Part shown: positions 60,608 through 64,000 of the stretch, in pieces
Layout of the letters: every line of letters begins with the position of its first letter
Position numbering within the stretch: the stretch's first letter is position 1
NCBI GenBank assembly: GCA_029204225.1
Contig: CM055096.1
Location: 34,613,143-34,677,142 of the forward strand
Length of the DNA stretch: 64,000 nt
Direction: 5' to 3'
Origin: Diphasiastrum complanatum
Lineage: Eukaryota; Streptophyta; Lycopodiopsida; Lycopodiales; Lycopodiaceae
Notes under the pieces: generated by a model
The model's database searches: none
Told to the model about the DNA's origin: nothing
Seen by the model: the letters and a program-made list of their open reading frames with translations, nothing else
Translations under genes and position numbers: made by a program

Positions 60608-62472
60608 TTAATGTACCTCTAGCTGGATATCTGGTTGTAAGCCTTTCAAGAAAAAAGAGAGTACTAATTGAGATGATACATTTGTTGCTAGCCCAATGTT
60701 CAATTGGCAGATGAGTTCTTTGATTTGTCTAACGTATAAGCATACTGATTCTCTTGATTCATGTCCTATCATGGTTAGGGCGAGCATTAGGCTATTAACA
60801 TCATACTTGAGTCCAAATTCTCTTAAGAATAACTGATAAAGTTCATCCAGGATATTAATAGATGCCACAAGCAGTTGGTAATACCATCTTCTAGCTTCTC
60901 CTACAAGGGTTGCTATAAACATGATCATTCAATGTGCAAGATTCATGATCCTACTGACAACCATTGATGTCTCAAATTCTTGGCCATGGTTATGAGCATC
61001 TTCATTGGTATCTGTGTGAAATTGGGGTAGAGGACTTATCACTTTTGGAATTTTCTTGGTATAATTTGGTATGACTATTGGTGTCGGTATGGCACTTACT
61101 ACGCAAGTGCCAAGTGTATAATTAAGATCTTGCCTAGCACAAGGGGCATGCAGTTGGAGATTATCACTTCTACTTGAGGTCTCGTTTTTTGCTTCCCAAC
61201 CGTCATACCTTGTCTTGTTGGAGATTGATTCGATTGAACCCTTTTGCATAGTCCCCCATTCTGATATAGTTGTTTCCTTGTCATCTAAGAGCTCATCTAT
61301 AGAGTTAGATATTTTTTTTATCATAGTCTCTCTATCAGACGTGTTCATGGTATCTATCTTATCTGTTGAGGTATCAAGATATATCTCATCTTTCTTTCTC
61401 AATAGAGACTCATCAATACTGGAGGTTGCTCTCTCACTTCTAGGTTGTGTCAATGTTTCACCTATGTCGGATTTTGGTGGTATGTCATATAGGTGCAAGT
61501 CTACTGGATTTCTCAATTTGTCTTTTTCAGATAATAATGACTCATATTCATCTAGCAATAGTGCTAAGGTTGATTGCATATCGGAATCTATTTCTTCTTG
61601 TCTCTAGTAGGTATCAGCAACTCAAGCTCTTGTGATGAAAGTCCCATAGCCGCCACTATCCCTTGATCTGATAAGTTTGAGTTTGATGGTACTCCCATTA
61701 AATTCATGGGTGGTGTTGGCTTCGTAATTGATGGACTAGGTTCTTGCAATGAGAGGTCTATAGCCAAGTAAAGGTCATAGAAGAATTCTTCTAAATTTTC
61801 ATCCACATCCACAGGTAGGAATCCCTCTACCTCCACTCTTGGTATCTCAAGTTCTTCCAACAAGGATACCTGTGGTTCTTCAGTTACTGGCCTCTCAAAT
61901 ACTATGATGTGTTTTTCTTCAAGTTCCACTTCATCTATTTCAGATTCTTTCAATCTTACCTCATTCTTACTATAATCAAGGTGTGATAGAAACTAGTTGA
62001 TGGTTTCATCAAATCTCTCATCTGTTGGTATTCCAATTCCAGCCATACATTCATCCTTTGATTGATTCAAATATTCATAATCTCCTATTTCTAACTCAAC
62101 TCGGTCAGATGAGAGTACGCTAAGCATTTTTATATGTTCTTCTGCATAGGGAATATTGGTTCAAACATTAGTTACGCATTCCAAATTGGTAGGAGAAACC
62201 ACTGGTATCATATCGCTAACAATTGGAGATTCTTGATTATGCTGCAAGATTGAACTTGGACTAGGATCATTGTGTTCATCTTGAGTGACTGGTATCGCTT
62301 GGTGTCTATGGTTCAATATCCATGAAGTAAAGCGGTTATAGAGGTTACCAAACCTGTCGGATGGTGTGTACGTTGCTTCTACACGAAACATTCCAAAATA
62401 TTCGTATATCACTCCTTCATCCATGATTCCTAAAAAGGTGTGCAAGTTTTGTAGATCATATGAGTTGACCAA
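60608..62472 (-). pseudogene. Ty3/gypsy-type gag with long N-terminal extension, one frameshift and three stops
   Basis: From 62472 one frame covers an N-terminal region ('MVNSYDLQNLHTFLGIMDEG'), a stop at 62161, then an acidic segment ending at 61588. After a shift the next frame runs 61579-60608 through a Ser/Thr/Asp-rich stretch to the capsid core 'IATLVGEARRWYYQLLVASI' and 'FLKGLQPDIQLEV'. At 60929 a TGA is followed at once by ATG in the same frame. The capsid core is typical of Ty3-type gag. The 400-residue region before it is unusual and I do not recognise it. Confidence 0.65.
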
Positions 62473-62792
62473 GTCTTTCTCACATGAGATGCTCTAAGTT
62501 CAGGGCTAATTCTAATCATCTTCCATCCACATTGGCTTACTATATTCATCACTTACTCTTGGGATTTCTACCAAAGGTTTCTCTGAGTCAAGTGATACCG
62601 CAGTACTTTCCACAGCCAGGAAAAAGATCCTATAAATTTCAAGTAGATGGTCCTCATTGTGGTCAAAACAGTAGTTCCAATGACGATCCACAAATTTGAA
62701 TGGGTGGGCTCAGCACATTATGGCAATGTGATGCTAATCACTGGTGCTACGTTCATGGATTAACAAGTCAATTGGAAATTTTAGTAATAGTG
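62473..62792. other. gypsy leader, non-repeated part
   Basis: No ORF of note on the minus strand. Lies between gag and the repeated leader. Confidence 0.4.
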
Positions 62793-63153
62793 CACCATTG
62801 TTGACGTGCGGCTGACGGGTCCAAGATATTCAACAATGATCAATGATGGTCAATGGATTGTGTACCGGGATGACATGGTGTCAATCTTCTAAGCACAAGT
62901 AAAGTGGGGATGGATAACTTTCTTCCGAACAATGATCAGATTTTTCAAAGTTTGACTCTCCCGGCAGACGCACCAATGCTAGCGTCTGACGGGTCATATA
63001 ACGCTCAACAATGGTGAACTTTAGGTTTCATAAATCTTCATCCAAATGGTGAAAATGGGTAACCAATCAATAGGTAATGTAGCAAGAATAGGGACAACTA
63101 CCTTCCAAGCGATATTTCGTTCACAGATTTGGGCTCCCAACAGACGCACCAAT
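62793..63153 (-). repeat. 177-bp tandem repeat in the gypsy leader, each junction carrying a PBS-like sequence
   Basis: 'CACCAATG' (or CACCATTG) junctions lie at 62793, 62971 and 63148, 177-178 bp apart. Each unit begins 'GTCTGACGGGTC' and 'CTCAACAATG' and ends 'CTCCCRRCAGACGCACCAATG'. The unit thus repeats the sequence next to the LTR. Confidence 0.75.
63134..63153 (-). promoter_or_regulatory. primer-binding site next to the gypsy LTR
   Basis: Minus-strand TTGGTGCGTCTGTTGGGAGC resembles the TTGGCGCCGTCTGTGGGAA site used by many Tat/Ogre-type gypsy elements, with several differences. A second copy with CCGGGAG lies at 62957-62978. Confidence 0.6.
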
Positions 63154-64000
63154 GTTTGGGCAATTTTTGACTAGGGATTGGTCCAGCCGAAATGCCCCAG
63201 CGAGGGAAGGACACACGTTGTCTTTACACGAGTAATTAGAGTCTAACCATTTCCAATCTTGGGGGCCCTACTGATTACTCCGTACTCCCAGATCAATGAG
63301 AGTTTTCCAAGCTCTGAACGATGTGACCAGCGAGAGATTTTCATCATGATGCTTACACAAATCCAAGGGCAGCTAGTGTATTGTTGATACATAGTGAATA
63401 GATGACCTACGCTACCCAACGATGGTGATGTATACAATGGTTAGAATGAGGAATCCATGTGTGTTGTGTGGGAGTTGTGGGGGATGGTCCTTCTGGAGTT
63501 TGGGTGATGCATCTGAGAATTGTCATTAGGTCATCGTCAGCAGTAGTTGGAGGGGGAGGCCGACGGGGTATCATTAATTCAATGTAATGCATAGTTATCA
63601 GGCCTACACTTACCTAGCTTAGATTGGTTGCTAATTCATACACGCATAAGGTACTTTCTTCTGCTCTATGTCTGACTCGGAACAATCGGTCACCTGGAAT
63701 GAGAAAACGCTGCACGTGAGGGCTATAGAAATGATAATAGGCCACTCCTTGTCGAACTACCTGGCGGAAGTCTCCTGGTAAAGGTAGATCACCTAGTGTC
63801 ATGCTTGTCATGAGGAGTCTATTGAGATCAAAGCTTGCTCAATTGGTTGTAATTGTAAGGTTCGTGTGGCTACTGATACCCATTGTTGATTTATCTTGAT
63901 GTATAGTGTGGTTCTCAAAATCCCTCATTATTGATTTCTAGTGCTAGGTCTCCAGTTCGAAGCCCGCATACCGTAGTATCGAGCCCTATGATTTTAGCGT
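63154..64000 (-). repeat. gypsy 5' LTR, running to or near the window end
   Basis: On the plus strand it begins TGTTTGGGCAATTTTTG directly beside the PBS. Its outer end was not found, so it may extend past 64000 or end in the last few hundred bases. Short frames inside are not recognisable genes. Confidence 0.5.

Overview
This is a plant nuclear window made almost entirely of nested, decayed transposable elements around one gene that looks intact. Evidence for a plant: a two-exon galactan beta-1,4-galactosyltransferase (GT92, GALS-type) gene at 26198-28375, a Rep-helicase Helitron, a CACTA (TNP2) transposon, several Ty1/copia elements primed by initiator Met-tRNA, and Ty3/gypsy pieces. The base composition is AT-rich with very long (CT/GA)n and (GT)n tracts. 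I cannot name the species.

Layout. 1-1000: gypsy-like linker joined to a copia reverse-transcriptase (RT) fragment. 1935-3750: simple repeats and a degenerate GATACCC/AAAATC minisatellite. 4039-12070, minus strand: a decayed Helitron split by a non-autonomous LTR element (8150-11834) that carries two tandem gag modules and no recognisable pol. 13987-18127: 5' half of a Ty3/gypsy element (LTR, Asp-type primer-binding site (PBS), leader, then one long frame that runs from gag into a coiled-coil protein). 18604-19105: a strict 28-bp array of 19-bp palindromes. 20675-22080, minus: copia pol remnant. 22090-23038 and 31986-32930: inverted copies of a segment encoding the motif-I end of an amino DNA-methyltransferase. 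23180-23748: gypsy pol tail and LTR. 25079-28375: the GALS gene with a duplicated, GA-rich leader region. 30494-31293: a long-inverted-repeat (foldback) element.

32996-38282: degenerate copia with both LTRs, the 3' one truncated against a gypsy integrase remnant (38283-39065). 39683-44984, minus: copia with LTRs, PBS, polypurine tract (PPT), near-match target duplication and long open gag and RT frames. 44985-53722, plus: CACTA transposon with subterminal repeats and TNP2 transposase, interrupted at codon level by an LTR element (46684-50599) that is itself interrupted by a solo LTR (47995-48472, exact 5-bp duplication). 54735-60277, minus: copia with LTRs, PBS, PPT and a chimeric pol end. 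60608-64000, minus: gypsy-type gag, a 177-bp repeated leader that repeats the PBS, and the start of an LTR.

Working relations. Only the GALS gene looks functional: it should make a Golgi type II membrane enzyme that elongates pectic beta-1,4-galactan. Every transposon here has lost something essential (stops, deletions, mutated catalytic residues). The observations I consider least explained are the 28-bp palindrome array, the inverted pair of methyltransferase-like segments bracketing the GALS gene, the double-gag non-autonomous element, and the gag/coiled-coil frame.
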